The position numbers and the translations under genes are program-made. Source: an uncultured Flavobacteriaceae bacterium (GTDB lineage: Bacteria; Bacteroidota; Bacteroidia; Flavobacteriales; Flavobacteriaceae). From it: DNA of 64,000 bases. Numbering within the stretch: position 1 is the stretch's first letter; each line of letters begins with the position of its first letter. Shown one piece after another: positions 1 to 9,449 of the stretch. Location: positions 62,001-126,000 of the forward strand of contig CALLUG010000006.1 in assembly GCA_938011315.1 (NCBI GenBank), in the 5' to 3' direction. Under the pieces are notes generated by a model. The model saw nothing but the letters and a program-made list of their open reading frames with translations, did not search any database and was not told the DNA's origin.

Positions 1-1329
1 ATTTTTGCTGCTATTTTGGGGTTTATTTATGCAGTTACATTTTGGCTATTAAGAGACGGAGTTTATGCTTTAGGATTTGTACTTGGAGTAGGCTTTACAT
101 TTTGTGTTTTGGCTGGGATAGCCGTTTTGTTTATGAAAGGGATCAAACACTTTTTTCCTAAAGCTTGGGGGTTTACAGCGCGACAAAGTTTACTCAATTT
201 GTTTAGACCCAATAATCAAACTTTGGTATTGATTATTGCAATTGGTTTGGGTGCTTTTTTAATTAGCACCTTGTATTTTACTAGAAATATGCTCCAGTCT
301 AGAGCAACTTTAAATGCGGCGACTAAAGATCCTAATATGATTTTAATGGACGTGCAAACAACTCAAAAAGAGGCTGTAAAACAACGCATTGTTTTAAATA
401 AATTTCCTGTTGTAGATGATTTGGCTATAGTTACAATGCGACTGCACAGTATAAAAGAAGTTTTAGTAAATACAATTAGAAAAGATAGCAGTTCTTTAGT
501 GAGGGATTGGGTTTTAAATCACGAGTTTAGAGCGACGTATCGTGATTCTTTAATTCCTTCAGAAAAGATAATAGAGGGGCGTTGGGTGCCAAAAATAGAG
601 CTAGGGAAACCTGTAGAGATATCAATCTCTAGCAACTTTGCTAAAGACACTAATTTGGCCGTTGGAGACGAATTGGTATTTAATGTACAAGGTGTATTAA
701 TGACAACATTGGTAGGTAGTATTAGGGATGTAAACTGGGGACGTGCACAAATGAATTTTTTAGTTGTGTTTCCAAAAGGGGTATTAGAGGAAGCGCCGCA
801 ATTTCATGTTTTAACAAGTTATACTCCCAATGAAGAAGCTTCGGCAGGATTACAAAGAGATTTAGTAAAACAGTTCCCTAACGTATCTGTTATTGATTTG
901 CGCCAAATACTACAGGTGGTAGAAGGTGTGTTAAATAAAATCTCATGGGTTATTAATTTTATGGCATTTTTTAGTATACTCACAGGTTTGATTGTGCTAA
1001 TAAGCTCAGTACGTAACAGCAAATATCAGCGCATAAAAGAAAGTGTTTTATTGCGAACACTAGGAGCTAAAAACAAACAAATACTACATATCACTGCTTT
1101 AGAATATTTTTATTTAGGAAGTATTGGTGCGGGCATAGGAGTTTTACTATCTGTAGTTGGTAGTAAACTATTAGCCAGTTTTGTGTTTGAAGTGTCCTTT
1201 GTCCCTTCGTTAATTCCTTTTTTAATAGTGTTTCCAGCCATTACTATATTGGTCTTGTTCATAGGACTAATAAATAGCAGTGCTGTACTTAAGAGTACAC
1301 CTTTAGAAGTGCTAAGGCGAGAAGGCTAA
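1..1329 (+). CDS. ABC transporter permease, FtsX/MacB-like (5' end outside window)
   Basis: The frame is open from base 1, so this is the C-terminal 442 residues of a longer permease whose start lies left of the window. Hydrophobic segments occur near the visible N-terminus (two), then a soluble stretch of about 200 residues, then three more helices at the C-terminus, ending in a PLEVLRREG tail typical of FtsX-domain permeases. The arrangement fits the second half of an ~800-residue YbbP/LolC-like permease that works with an ABC ATPase on lipoproteins, lipids or other envelope substrates. The substrate cannot be read from the sequence, and the ATPase is not in the window. It faces the convergent DUF4301 gene across an inverted repeat. 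Confidence 0.85.
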   Translation: MFAAILGFIYAVTFWLLRDGVYALGFVLGVGFTFCVLAGIAVLFMKGIKHFFPKAWGFTARQSLLNLFRPNNQTLVLIIAIGLGAFLISTLYFTRNMLQSRATLNAATKDPNMILMDVQTTQKEAVKQRIVLNKFPVVDDLAIVTMRLHSIKEVLVNTIRKDSSSLVRDWVLNHEFRATYRDSLIPSEKIIEGRWVPKIELGKPVEISISSNFAKDTNLAVGDELVFNVQGVLMTTLVGSIRDVNWGRAQMNFLVVFPKGVLEEAPQFHVLTSYTPNEEASAGLQRDLVKQFPNVSVIDLRQILQVVEGVLNKISWVINFMAFFSILTGLIVLISSVRNSKYQRIKESVLLRTLGAKNKQILHITALEYFYLGSIGAGIGVLLSVVGSKLLASFVFEVSFVPSLIPFLIVFPAITILVLFIGLINSSAVLKSTPLEVLRREG

Positions 1330-1361
1330 TTTGTGTTTTTGTGTAATCAACAAATTAAACT

Positions 1362-1478
1362 AATACCAATTGTTATTTAAAATGAGCTATAACTAATTTG
1401 GAGTATATTGTGTTTATATTTCATATAGAGACAATAGAAACGAATGATATAGCTTATTTGAGTCGCAATTGATATAAG
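1362..1478. repeat. Imperfect inverted repeat between convergent genes
   Basis: The arms at about 1362-1392 and 1445-1478 are imperfect reverse complements: ATACCAATTG and AGCTATA on the left pair with CAATTGATAT and TATAGCTTAT on the right. About 50 bases lie between them. It contains no gene. It could be a MITE-like intergenic element or a transcribed hairpin shared by the two convergent genes. There is no clear T-tract, so a classical terminator is less likely. Confidence 0.5.
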
Positions 1479-1487
1479 TATAATAGA

Positions 1488-3041
1488 CTAAGTAGCTTGA
1501 TGTGTAGGGTTTAGTAAGTCGTTTACAGTTTTTACAGGATTAAATGTTGCTGCAGGAACTTCTATAAAAACACTATTCCAGTCTGCCATAGCGCCATTCC
1601 ATAAGCCAGGTAACTCTAAGGCTTTGATAGCTTTTCCTTCTTTTGTTTTGGTAGTGATAAAAGCGCTGTTATGGTCTACAAATTTGTTTAGTTCAAATTT
1701 TTCTCCTTTATAGTTTTTTGTACCACAAACAATGTCTACAGGATTAAAGTGTGTGGCAGAGTGTAAAATATTTTTTTGTGCTTTAGTATTTATGTCTATC
1801 TGCGCCGATTCTACAATTTGAAGTGAAACATTTCCTGTGTCGTCCTTAACCCAAAACGGTCCGCCGCCGGGTTGTCCCTTATTTATTACCATGCCACACA
1901 CCCTAATAGGGCGATCTAGTTTTTGTATTAAATATCTTATTTTATGAACAGATGAGTAGGTTTCAAAATCTTCAGGAAAATAGATGTTTAGATTATTGGT
2001 AGCAAAAGCTATAATTTCTTTTAATGTAGTATCCCTAGTTAAAGCGGTGTTTAATAAGCTTAAGTAATAAAAGGTTTTTGTTTGTAGGTCTATTAATAAG
2101 CCTCCCATTATTTTTTTGTAATCACTAACTAGAGGTACAACTGCTGAGGTAACGACATTGTCTATGTTTTTTATAAAAATAATATCGGCGTTTATATCAT
2201 TTAAGTTTTCTATTAAAGCTCCATGTCCTGACGGACGAAACAAAAGTTTGTTATTAGAGCCTGTAAATGGTGTGTTGTCTGGCTGTACGGCTATAGTGTC
2301 TGTTTCTGGTTTTTGGTAAGAAAAGGAAACTTCAAGGATGGTTTTTGTGTCGCTTTCTAATTGGGTTTTAATACGTTTATAATCTTTTTCAAATTTAGAG
2401 GCGTGTTGTTTTAAAATGGTAAAATGGATATGAGTTTTATGGTTAGAGCAAGCATAGTGTGTTGCCTCAAATAGATGTTCTTCAAAAGCAGAACAAACTT
2501 TATTTTTGTATTTATGAAAAGGTAATAAGCCCTTTGGAGCATTACCATAATCCAGTCCATCTTGAGCTAAAATTGTTTTTACAACTAACTCTTGTTGCTG
2601 TGTTTTTGGTAAGGTACTAAAATTTGCAATAGTTTGTTCAATTTTTTGATTGACATTGTCATAAAAAGGGAATTTTTTTAAGTCTTCAAAAAACAGTTTT
2701 AAGGCTGTTGCTTTGTGTGTGTTAATGTAATTTTGTAGTGTTTGTTTTGAAGGTTGATATGTTTGTAAAAATTCAAACAAAAATTTAAACATTCGTGTTG
2801 CAGCGCCAGATGCAGGCACAAATTTTACTATGTTTTTATTTGGTTGATGTTTTTTAAATAAATTCCTGTAGTGAGCTTCATCACTTTTAGAGAGCTTACT
2901 AATGCCATCGTTAATAGTTGCTGCTTTTTTAAGATTAACAAAAGGCACTCCTGTTTTAAAAAGTAAAATCTGATGTTCTACTTTTTTTAGATTTAACCCT
3001 TTATTTTTTATCTGCGCTATGTGTTGTTGCGAAAAATCCAA
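1488..3041 (-). CDS. DUF4301 family protein
   Basis: This 517-residue cytoplasmic protein has no signal peptide or membrane segment. The N-terminal part matches the start of DUF4301 as I know it (an FK-x-GVPF stretch near residue 29). It carries VPASGAATRMFK near residues 75-86 and a GHGALIENL/FIKNIDN pair near residues 270-295. These look like the nucleotide-binding loop and a later motif of sugar nucleotidyltransferase-fold enzymes, but that resemblance is my inference and no substrate is established. It is the last gene of the minus-strand group, four bases downstream of the NadR-like kinase gene, so it is probably co-transcribed with the kinase and PnuC-type transporter. Confidence 0.8.
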   Translation of the reverse strand: MDFSQQHIAQIKNKGLNLKKVEHQILLFKTGVPFVNLKKAATINDGISKLSKSDEAHYRNLFKKHQPNKNIVKFVPASGAATRMFKFLFEFLQTYQPSKQTLQNYINTHKATALKLFFEDLKKFPFYDNVNQKIEQTIANFSTLPKTQQQELVVKTILAQDGLDYGNAPKGLLPFHKYKNKVCSAFEEHLFEATHYACSNHKTHIHFTILKQHASKFEKDYKRIKTQLESDTKTILEVSFSYQKPETDTIAVQPDNTPFTGSNNKLLFRPSGHGALIENLNDINADIIFIKNIDNVVTSAVVPLVSDYKKIMGGLLIDLQTKTFYYLSLLNTALTRDTTLKEIIAFATNNLNIYFPEDFETYSSVHKIRYLIQKLDRPIRVCGMVINKGQPGGGPFWVKDDTGNVSLQIVESAQIDINTKAQKNILHSATHFNPVDIVCGTKNYKGEKFELNKFVDHNSAFITTKTKEGKAIKALELPGLWNGAMADWNSVFIEVPAATFNPVKTVNDLLNPTHQAT

Positions 3042-3045
3042 ATGG

Positions 3046-3609
3046 TTATGTTTTTAATAGATTATTAATATGCAATATAGCCTGTTCAAGCCGTGTTTGT
3101 TTGTCTCCTTTTAATAAAACGTAAGGTTTGTTATGGGTTATTAAGGCAGCTTCAAAAGCATTAAACATCAGTGTTCTTTCATTTGGTTTATCTCTCAAGT
3201 CGTCGGCTTGCCAAGGTGTGTCAATATAAGTTAAAAAATAAAGATTATAATAATGCTGCAAAGCATATTTATGAAGTAGAGGGTCGCAGTTTCCAGAATA
3301 ATACGTTTCAGAATATACTTTGGTTTCCAGTAGGTTCGTGTCGCAAATTAATACCTTGTTTGCTTTTGGAGTCAATTCATTTTCAGTCTGCATCTGTCCT
3401 TTTGCGATTGGAAGGATGTCTTTTGGTTCGCATACCTTTTGTTCATTATCCCATTTTTTTTGAAGGTAATTACGAGCATATTCAGGCACCCAAAGAGTGT
3501 TGTAATGCTTTGCTAATTGTAACGATAATGTTGTTTTTCCTGTAGACTCGGGGCCGAATAAAACAACTTTTATACAGTTGGATTTGTTTTGTTTAAGATG
3601 TTTTTCCAT
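3046..3609 (-). CDS. NadR-like P-loop kinase (AAA_28 domain)
   Basis: I chose the ATG at 3609, giving 187 residues, because the Walker A motif GPESTGKTT then sits at residues 19-27, as is normal. A longer frame upstream would run through most of the pnuC 3' end. The segment after the P-loop (PEYARNYLQKKW) and the later IDTPWQADDLRD stretch resemble the ribosylnicotinamide kinase domain of NadR. The family phosphorylates small nucleosides or vitamins. The gene overlaps the 3' end of the PnuC-type transporter by 40 bases, so a role in trapping the imported substrate by phosphorylation is likely. The substrate could be nicotinamide riboside or thiamine, and the neighbouring thiamine-binding protein leaves this open. 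Confidence 0.8.
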   Translation of the reverse strand: MEKHLKQNKSNCIKVVLFGPESTGKTTLSLQLAKHYNTLWVPEYARNYLQKKWDNEQKVCEPKDILPIAKGQMQTENELTPKANKVLICDTNLLETKVYSETYYSGNCDPLLHKYALQHYYNLYFLTYIDTPWQADDLRDKPNERTLMFNAFEAALITHNKPYVLLKGDKQTRLEQAILHINNLLKT

Positions 3610-4280
3610 GCGCTGTAACCAAATACGGCAATAATTAAGAGTATTATAAATTGAATTCCTGTAAAGCCTAATCCTTTTACAAAGTATAGTGGTATTGAGA
3701 CGATGTTGCCTATAATCCATAATATCCAATGTTCTAATTTTTTATGTGCCATTAGCCACATCGCAACAAAAAATAAACCCGTTGTAAAGCTGTCTAAGAA
3801 AGGAGTTGCTTTTCTAAAATCAGCTAGATTTCCTGAGGTTAAATTTGAGTAAGCAAACTCTAAGCTTTCTGTAAAATTTAATGTATTGGGCATTACGTTA
3901 TAATATCTGTAAATAAAAATAACAAATATTGAGGTGAAAATAAAAATAGCGGTTGCTTTTGGTACATCCTTTTTTGTAGCGCTGCTTACAGGTAGATAAC
4001 TTGTTTTATCGGTTTTAGTTTTACGCCACATATACCAACCAAAAATACTCATTAAGCTGTAGTATATATTAATAATAATGTCACCATAAAGCACAAATTT
4101 ATAACAGATATAGATGTAAATTAATGTGCTAATAATCCCTAAGGGATAAACCAAAATGTTTTCTTTTTTACCATACCAAACAGCAATAACCCCCGATAGC
4201 ATTGCAATACACTCCAAGACAATATCTAGTAGTGCTGCGTTTTGATAAGGCTGCAGAAAGAAATCAAAAATTTGCTTCAT
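3570..4280 (-). CDS. pnuC: PnuC-family vitamin/nucleoside transporter
   Basis: An integral inner-membrane protein of 236 residues from the ATG at 4280 (a GTG two codons upstream is also possible). It has about seven hydrophobic helices and the family-typical YPLGIISTLIY and YYSLMSIFGWYMW segments. PnuC proteins are facilitated-diffusion carriers of nicotinamide riboside; PnuT and PnuX relatives carry thiamine and riboflavin. It overlaps the thiamine-binding gene upstream by 17 bases and the kinase gene downstream by 40 bases, which indicates one translationally coupled unit. I call the family with confidence but not the substrate: a kinase of NadR type argues for nicotinamide riboside, and the YkoF-type protein argues for thiamine. 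Confidence 0.85.
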   Translation of the reverse strand: MKQIFDFFLQPYQNAALLDIVLECIAMLSGVIAVWYGKKENILVYPLGIISTLIYIYICYKFVLYGDIIINIYYSLMSIFGWYMWRKTKTDKTSYLPVSSATKKDVPKATAIFIFTSIFVIFIYRYYNVMPNTLNFTESLEFAYSNLTSGNLADFRKATPFLDSFTTGLFFVAMWLMAHKKLEHWILWIIGNIVSIPLYFVKGLGFTGIQFIILLIIAVFGYSAWKNILNKTNPTV

Positions 4281-4524
4281 AATCACTTCTATCTGTTTTT
4301 ACTAATTTTATGGTTAATACCGACATATCTTGCAATTTAAAAGTGCGCTTTATTACTTTGGTTAAAAAGGGCATTAGTGTGTCGTAATCGCCATAAATTT
4401 GTGTGCTTAAAGGATTTTCTAAAACGGTAAACTTAGACGCTCTTAAGGTTTTTATAAAATCGATAATATGCGATTCATAATTGTCCTGTAATGGCGACAG
4501 TGTTAGGTCTACAGATATTTTCAT
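4264..4524 (-). CDS. Thiamine-binding (YkoF/MTH1187-like) small protein
   Basis: An 86-residue soluble protein starting MKISVDLTLSPL with the ferredoxin-like pattern of the thiamine-binding MTH1187/YkoF family: an N-terminal beta strand, a helix with the phrase IDFIKTLRAS, and TQIYGDYDTLMPFL in the second half. Family members bind thiamine or hydroxymethylpyrimidine compounds. It is the first gene of the transporter/kinase group and overlaps the transporter gene. No TPP riboswitch-like sequence was seen in the 33 bases ahead of it, so any vitamin control must act elsewhere. Confidence 0.7.
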   Translation of the reverse strand: MKISVDLTLSPLQDNYESHIIDFIKTLRASKFTVLENPLSTQIYGDYDTLMPFLTKVIKRTFKLQDMSVLTIKLVKTDRSDYEANF

Positions 4525-4557
4525 ATATTGTTTGTCGTTATCGTGTGTTTTAATGTT

Positions 4558-5184
4558 TTATTCTGAAATTGCATACACGCAAGTAAAGTTTTCAATGTTT
4601 AAAAAATGAATGGTATAGCCTTGTTTTTTGTTATTATAATCTATCCATGCTTTTGTTTTTTTATCTTGTAGCATAAATGGAATTACTAAGATGTGTGCTT
4701 TAAAACTAAGCCCTGGAGTAGCATACAGTTTGTACAAGGCTTCTTTAGCACCCCAAATTACAGTAAGGTTTTTTATATAGTCACTGTTTTGGTTTAAGTA
4801 AGAAGCTTCGTAGGCTATAAATTTTTGGGCAATAGATTTAATTTTCTCTCTTTGCTTTTCTATATCAATACCTATAGGTGTATCGCTTACAATAATTCCA
4901 GAAAATGTAAATGAGTGTGTTATAGAAATGTATTTGCCGTCTGCTAAGTGTGGTTTACCTTTATCATCGTAAAACAAATCAAAATCGGTATATCCTATAG
5001 TTTTTAATAACTGTCTAATACTTAAAAACCCACGTTGATGTAGCTCACTTTTCATCCCTAAAACACGTTGCAAATGCTTTGGTTGTAACCTAACATCTCC
5101 AAATAGCTCTTGGTAAGATTCTGTAATCTTCCAAATCTTAACAATTGTTTGTGAGTTAGGATATAAAGTTAAGTGTAAAGGCAT
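4558..5184 (-). CDS. 4'-phosphopantetheinyl transferase superfamily protein
   Basis: A 208-residue protein with the two Sfp-type signatures: PIGIDIE (Asp107 and Glu109, metal ligands) and WGAKEALYK (Trp144, Lys147, Glu148). It would move the phosphopantetheine arm of coenzyme A onto carrier proteins, activating acyl or peptidyl carrier domains. Its length is that of the Sfp/AcpT type rather than the short AcpS trimer. It lies divergent from ahcY and 33 bases upstream of the thiamine-binding gene, so it may head the minus-strand group. The carrier protein it serves is not in the window. Confidence 0.88.
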   Translation of the reverse strand: MPLHLTLYPNSQTIVKIWKITESYQELFGDVRLQPKHLQRVLGMKSELHQRGFLSIRQLLKTIGYTDFDLFYDDKGKPHLADGKYISITHSFTFSGIIVSDTPIGIDIEKQREKIKSIAQKFIAYEASYLNQNSDYIKNLTVIWGAKEALYKLYATPGLSFKAHILVIPFMLQDKKTKAWIDYNNKKQGYTIHFLNIENFTCVYAISE

Positions 5185-5207
5185 TAATATTTTTCAGACA
5201 GATTACG

Positions 5208-5215
5208 TAACTTTG
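5208..5215 (+). promoter_or_regulatory. Candidate -7 box (TAACTTTG) upstream of ahcY
   Basis: The box matches the Bacteroidota TAnnTTTG consensus and would give a 5' leader of about 120 bases before ahcY. No good TTG box was found at the usual distance upstream, so confidence is low. Confidence 0.35.
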
Positions 5216-5338
5216 CAGCCACATTTTTTTAATAAAAACAGCTATACGCTGCGCTTAACAATTTTTGAATAACGAAATTACAGTATTTTAAGATGTAATC
5301 CCAAATTGTTAAACTTTAAAAACATTATAAAACTACTT

Positions 5339-6655
5339 ATGAGTACAAAAACAATTAATTACACGCCTTACAAAGTAAAAGATATGAGCCTAGCGGCTTG
5401 GGGACGAAAAGAAATTGAATTAGCAGAAGCAGAAATGCCAGGACTAATGAGTCTTAGAGAAGAATATAAAGATGCACAACCTCTTAAAGGCGCACGTATT
5501 GCAGGCTGCTTGCACATGACAATACAGACCGCAGTATTAATAGAAACACTACAAGCTCTTGGTGCGGAAGTTACTTGGAGCTCTTGTAATATTTTTTCTA
5601 CTCAAGATCAAGCTGCAGCTGCAATTGCCGATGCAGGAACTTCGGTATATGCCTGGAAAAATATGTCTGAAGAAGAGTTTGATTGGTGTATTGAACAAAC
5701 CCTATTTTTTGGAGAAGATAGAAAACCCTTAAACATGATTCTAGACGATGGTGGAGATTTAACCAATATGGTATTAGACAGATATCCTGAATTAGCTGCC
5801 GGAATTAATGGCCTGTCTGAGGAAACGACAACAGGAGTTCACCGTTTATACGAGCGTGTAAAAAATGGAACATTGCCCATGCCAGCGATTAATGTTAACG
5901 ACTCTGTAACAAAATCGAAATTTGATAATAAGTATGGCTGTAAAGAGTCTGCCGTAGATGCGATACGCCGTGCAACAGATACCATGTTAGCAGGCAAACG
6001 AGTAACCGTTTGTGGTTATGGCGATGTTGGTAAAGGGACAGCAGCTTCGTTTAAGGGCGCAGGAAGTATTGTTACAGTTACAGAAGTTGATCCTATTTGT
6101 GCTTTGCAAGCTGCAATGGATGGCTTTGAAGTAAAAAAATTAGAAACAGTAATAGCGAACACCGATATTGTTATTACAACAACAGGAAACAAAGATATTG
6201 TGCAAGGGCACCACTTTGAGGCTTTAAAAGATAAAGCAATTGTTTGTAACATAGGGCATTTTGATAACGAAATTGATATGGCTTGGTTAAACAAAAATCA
6301 CGGTCATACAAAAGACACCATTAAGCCTCAAGTTGATAAATACAATGTTAATGGAAATGACATTATTATTCTTGCAGAAGGGCGCTTAGTAAATTTAGGC
6401 TGTGCAACAGGCCACCCAAGTTTTGTGATGAGTAATTCCTTTACGAACCAAACTTTAGCACAAATTGAACTTTGGAACAATAAAGAAGCTTACAACAACG
6501 AAGTTTATATGCTGCCAAAACATCTAGATGAAAAAGTAGCAAAACTACATCTCAAAAAAATTGGAGTAGAGCTAACAGAGCTAAGAGAAGATCAAGCAAG
6601 TTATATTGGTGTTACTGTCGATGGTCCTTATAAGCCAGAACACTATCGTTACTAA
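5339..6655 (+). CDS. ahcY: Adenosylhomocysteinase
   Basis: S-adenosylhomocysteine hydrolase, which splits SAH to adenosine and homocysteine in the methyl cycle. I start at ATG 5339 (438 residues, [13 protein letters not shown]), because an in-frame TTG 33 bases upstream adds only a non-conserved tail. The NAD-binding glycine motif GYGDVGKG, the substrate motif [17 protein letters not shown] and the C-terminal [10 protein letters not shown] are all present. The length is normal for the family. It is followed by a strong terminator at 6714, so it is probably a single-gene transcript. Confidence 0.97.
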   Translation: MSTKTINYTPYKVKDMSLAAWGRKEIELAEAEMPGLMSLREEYKDAQPLKGARIAGCLHMTIQTAVLIETLQALGAEVTWSSCNIFSTQDQAAAAIADAGTSVYAWKNMSEEEFDWCIEQTLFFGEDRKPLNMILDDGGDLTNMVLDRYPELAAGINGLSEETTTGVHRLYERVKNGTLPMPAINVNDSVTKSKFDNKYGCKESAVDAIRRATDTMLAGKRVTVCGYGDVGKGTAASFKGAGSIVTVTEVDPICALQAAMDGFEVKKLETVIANTDIVITTTGNKDIVQGHHFEALKDKAIVCNIGHFDNEIDMAWLNKNHGHTKDTIKPQVDKYNVNGNDIIILAEGRLVNLGCATGHPSFVMSNSFTNQTLAQIELWNNKEAYNNEVYMLPKHLDEKVAKLHLKKIGVELTELREDQASYIGVTVDGPYKPEHYRY

Positions 6656-6713
6656 AGGATGGTTACTTACATTTTGTAAATACCTTACTTATTATGATTA
6701 ACATCAAGTAGCA

Positions 6714-6747
6714 TAAAAAAAGGCTGTCTGAAAAGACAGTCTTTTTT
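6714..6747 (+). terminator. Rho-independent terminator after ahcY
   Basis: The stem GGCTGTCT/AGACAGTC with a GAAA tetraloop is preceded by an A-run and followed by six Ts. The A/T flanks make it usable on both strands, but only ahcY points into it at close range. Confidence 0.85.
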
Positions 6748-6884
6748 GATTAAAATAGATGACCATAAAATAGAGTGTTTTTAACGGTTTTAAGCTTAGT
6801 ATAAAAAGATAACCAATGCTCAACTCAGTAAAAAATGTATTACATTAACAATAGTGAATTCAATAATTAAACTTTTGAAATGAT

Positions 6885-6892
6885 TATCTTTG
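6885..6892 (+). promoter_or_regulatory. Candidate -7 box (TATCTTTG) upstream of folE
   Basis: A match to TAnnTTTG lies about 33 bases before the folE start, a normal distance for a short leader. No convincing TTG box lies 19-22 bases upstream. Confidence 0.4.
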
Positions 6893-6924
6893 CCAGTAAC
6901 TAGATTTTTTAATCAGTCACACCA

Positions 6925-7602
6925 ATGAAGATAGAAAACAACACTGACGATACAGATGTTTTTGGAGATAACCATATAGCAACCTCGTCGGATACACCAA
7001 TACGACAAGACGCTTTTGAACGTTCCAAAGAAGAAAAAATAGAACTCATAAAAACTGATGTTAAGCATATTTTAGAAACCTTAGGCTTAGACTTAACCGA
7101 CGATAGCTTAAAGGGAACTCCTAATCGTGTTGCCAAAATGTTTGTGAACGAAATTTTTGGAGGATTAGACCCTGCATCAAAACCAAAAGCATCTACCTTT
7201 GATAATAAATACAAGTACGGAGAAATGCTGGTAGAAAAAAACATCACAGTTTACTCTACTTGTGAGCATCATTTATTGCCAATAGTAGGTCGAGCTCATG
7301 TAGCGTATATTTCTAACGGAACTGTTGTTGGATTGTCTAAAATGAATCGTATTGTAGACTATTATGCAAAACGACCACAAGTACAAGAGCGTTTAACGAT
7401 TCAAATTGTTAAAGAGCTTCAAAATGTTTTAAACACAAAAGATGTGGCTTGTATTATAGATGCAAAACATTTATGCGTTAACTCCAGAGGAATAAGAGAT
7501 ATTGAAAGTAGTACTGTAACTAGTGAATTTGGAGGCAAGTTTAAAGACCCAATGGTAAGAAAAGAACTTTTAGATTACATAAAGTTAGAGACAACGTTTT
7601 AA
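6925..7602 (+). CDS. folE: GTP cyclohydrolase I
   Basis: Converts GTP to 7,8-dihydroneopterin triphosphate, the first step of folate/pterin synthesis. The zinc ligands are visible: Cys113 and His116 in STCEHHLLPI and Cys184 in KHLC. SRGI and the LSKMNRIVDYYAKRPQVQE segment are also conserved. At 225 residues it has an acidic, low-conservation N-terminal extension of about 35 residues before the core begins. cysS follows after 32 bases, so the two may share a transcript. Confidence 0.97.
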   Translation: MKIENNTDDTDVFGDNHIATSSDTPIRQDAFERSKEEKIELIKTDVKHILETLGLDLTDDSLKGTPNRVAKMFVNEIFGGLDPASKPKASTFDNKYKYGEMLVEKNITVYSTCEHHLLPIVGRAHVAYISNGTVVGLSKMNRIVDYYAKRPQVQERLTIQIVKELQNVLNTKDVACIIDAKHLCVNSRGIRDIESSTVTSEFGGKFKDPMVRKELLDYIKLETTF

Positions 7603-7634
7603 TATTTTTTAAATCAAGATAATTTACAACACCA

Positions 7635-9116
7635 ATGTCTAGATATAAAGACCAAGAAATTACCATATACAATTCTTTAAGCGGAAAAAAAGAAGTATTT
7701 AAGCCCATTCATCAAGGACGTGTAGGAATGTATGTTTGTGGTCCAACAGTGTATAGTAATGTACACCTAGGGAATGTTAGGACTTTTATTTCTTTCGATA
7801 TGATTTTTAGATATTTTAAACATCTTGGTTATAAAGTTCGTTACGTAAGAAATATTACCGATGCAGGACATCTAGAAAATGATGCCGATGTAGGAGAAGA
7901 TAAAATTACTAAAAAAGCAAGATTAGAAGAAATTGAACCTATGGAAGTGGTACAACGCTATACGGTAGATTTCCATAATACTCTTAACATTTTTAACCTT
8001 TTACCTCCTAGCATTGAGCCTACCGCAACAGGGCATATTATAGAGCAAATTGAATTAATCAATAGTATTATTAATAATGGTTTTGCTTATGTCGTTAATG
8101 GCTCTGTATATTTTGATGTGTTTAAGTACAATCAAACCAAAAACTATGGTATTTTAAGTAAACGAAAATTAGAAGACCTTATACACAACACAAGAGCACT
8201 AGATGGGCAAAGCGAAAAGAAAAACCCACAAGATTTTGCCCTTTGGAAAAAAGCAGAACCCACGCATATTATGCGCTGGCCATCGCCTTGGAGCGATGGG
8301 TTTCCGGGATGGCATCTAGAGTGCACATCTATGAGTACCAAATACTTGGGAAATCAATTTGATATTCACGGAGGCGGAATGGATTTAAAATTTCCACACC
8401 ATGAATGTGAAATCGCTCAAAGTCAAGCTGCAAAACATATCAGTCCTGTAAACTACTGGATGCACGCCAATATGTTAGAACTTAATGGGCAGCGTATGTC
8501 TAAGTCTACAGGAAACATTATTAACCCTGCACAATTACTTTCTGGCAATAATAATATGATGTCTAAAGCGTATAGCCCAAGTGTAATTCGCTTTTTTATG
8601 ATGCAAGCCTCTTACAGGAGCATACTAGATTTGTCTAATGACGGTCTGCTAGCCGCAGAAAAAGGATGTTATAAACTTATGGAAGCCATTGAGACACTCA
8701 AAAATCTTCCTGTTTCTAATAGCACACAAGGTTTTGACACAGCATCTTGGGTGTTAAATTGTTATAAGGCAATGAACGACGACTTTAACACTCCTATTTT
8801 AATTGCAGAATTGTTTAGCGCTGTTAAATTTATAAATCAAGTTAAAGAAACTAATGCAACAGTAAGTGCAACCGACCTAAAAACCCTTAGCAAAACAATG
8901 CACGACTTTGTTTTTGATGTTCTTGGTCTAGCTAATATCTCTAAAAATAACAATTCAAATAAATTAGCCGATACCGTTGAGGTGCTTATAAAACTTCGCG
9001 CTGAGGCAAGGGCAAATAAAGATTTTGCTCTGTCCGATAAAATTAGAGATGAACTTATGCAAATTGGCATCCAACTGAAAGATGGAAAAGAAGGAACTTC
9101 TTTTTTGGTTAATTAA
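7635..9116 (+). CDS. cysS: Cysteine--tRNA ligase
   Basis: A 493-residue class I aminoacyl-tRNA synthetase. The HIGH-like motif is HLGN (residues 44-47), the first zinc cysteine is Cys35 in YVCGPTVY, and the KMSKS loop is RMSKS (residues 287-291). [10 protein letters not shown] segment and an [15 protein letters not shown] segment supply the other zinc/cysteine pocket residues. It sits between folE and yidD in the same direction with short gaps, so probably in one operon. Confidence 0.97.
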   Translation: MSRYKDQEITIYNSLSGKKEVFKPIHQGRVGMYVCGPTVYSNVHLGNVRTFISFDMIFRYFKHLGYKVRYVRNITDAGHLENDADVGEDKITKKARLEEIEPMEVVQRYTVDFHNTLNIFNLLPPSIEPTATGHIIEQIELINSIINNGFAYVVNGSVYFDVFKYNQTKNYGILSKRKLEDLIHNTRALDGQSEKKNPQDFALWKKAEPTHIMRWPSPWSDGFPGWHLECTSMSTKYLGNQFDIHGGGMDLKFPHHECEIAQSQAAKHISPVNYWMHANMLELNGQRMSKSTGNIINPAQLLSGNNNMMSKAYSPSVIRFFMMQASYRSILDLSNDGLLAAEKGCYKLMEAIETLKNLPVSNSTQGFDTASWVLNCYKAMNDDFNTPILIAELFSAVKFINQVKETNATVSATDLKTLSKTMHDFVFDVLGLANISKNNNSNKLADTVEVLIKLRAEARANKDFALSDKIRDELMQIGIQLKDGKEGTSFLVN

Positions 9117-9133
9117 AATTACAATTTATAAAA

Positions 9134-9379
9134 GTGCAAACAAAAAGAGTTTTCATAGCGCCATTTGTGTTTTTAATAAAGGGGTACCAAATATTAATTT
9201 CACCGCTAACACCAGCTAGCTGTAGATTTTATCCAACATGCTCACAGTATACCCTTAATGCCTTGCATAAAAGAGGTCTTATTAAGGGGAGTATATTATC
9301 CATAAAACGGATATTACGATGTCAGCCTTGGGGAGGTTCTGGTCATGACCCTGTTCCGGATAGAACCCTAAAAAAATAA
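9134..9379 (+). CDS. yidD: Membrane protein insertion efficiency factor YidD
   Basis: An 81-residue protein with the full YidD signature: [17 protein letters not shown] followed by [17 protein letters not shown]. It helps YidC-dependent insertion of inner-membrane proteins and is itself membrane-associated through the N-terminal hydrophobic helix. I accept the GTG at 9134 as start since the protein then begins at the usual distance before the hydrophobic segment. It lies 17 bases after cysS. Confidence 0.93.
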   Translation: MQTKRVFIAPFVFLIKGYQILISPLTPASCRFYPTCSQYTLNALHKRGLIKGSILSIKRILRCQPWGGSGHDPVPDRTLKK

Positions 9380-9449
9380 GATTTTCATTATACTCTATTT
9401 TAGTTAATCCGTTTCAAATCTATATATTTACAGCATAAAACAATAACCT

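Noticed and set aside
3171-3545. Plus-strand frame opposite the NadR-like kinase gene
   Set aside because: Antisense to a P-loop gene with clear motifs; no promoter or family features.
4525-5330. TPP riboswitch ahead of the thiamine-binding/PnuC genes
   Set aside because: No CTGAGA-type or ACCTGA-type core was seen on the minus strand in the short gap or ahead of the phosphopantetheinyl transferase.
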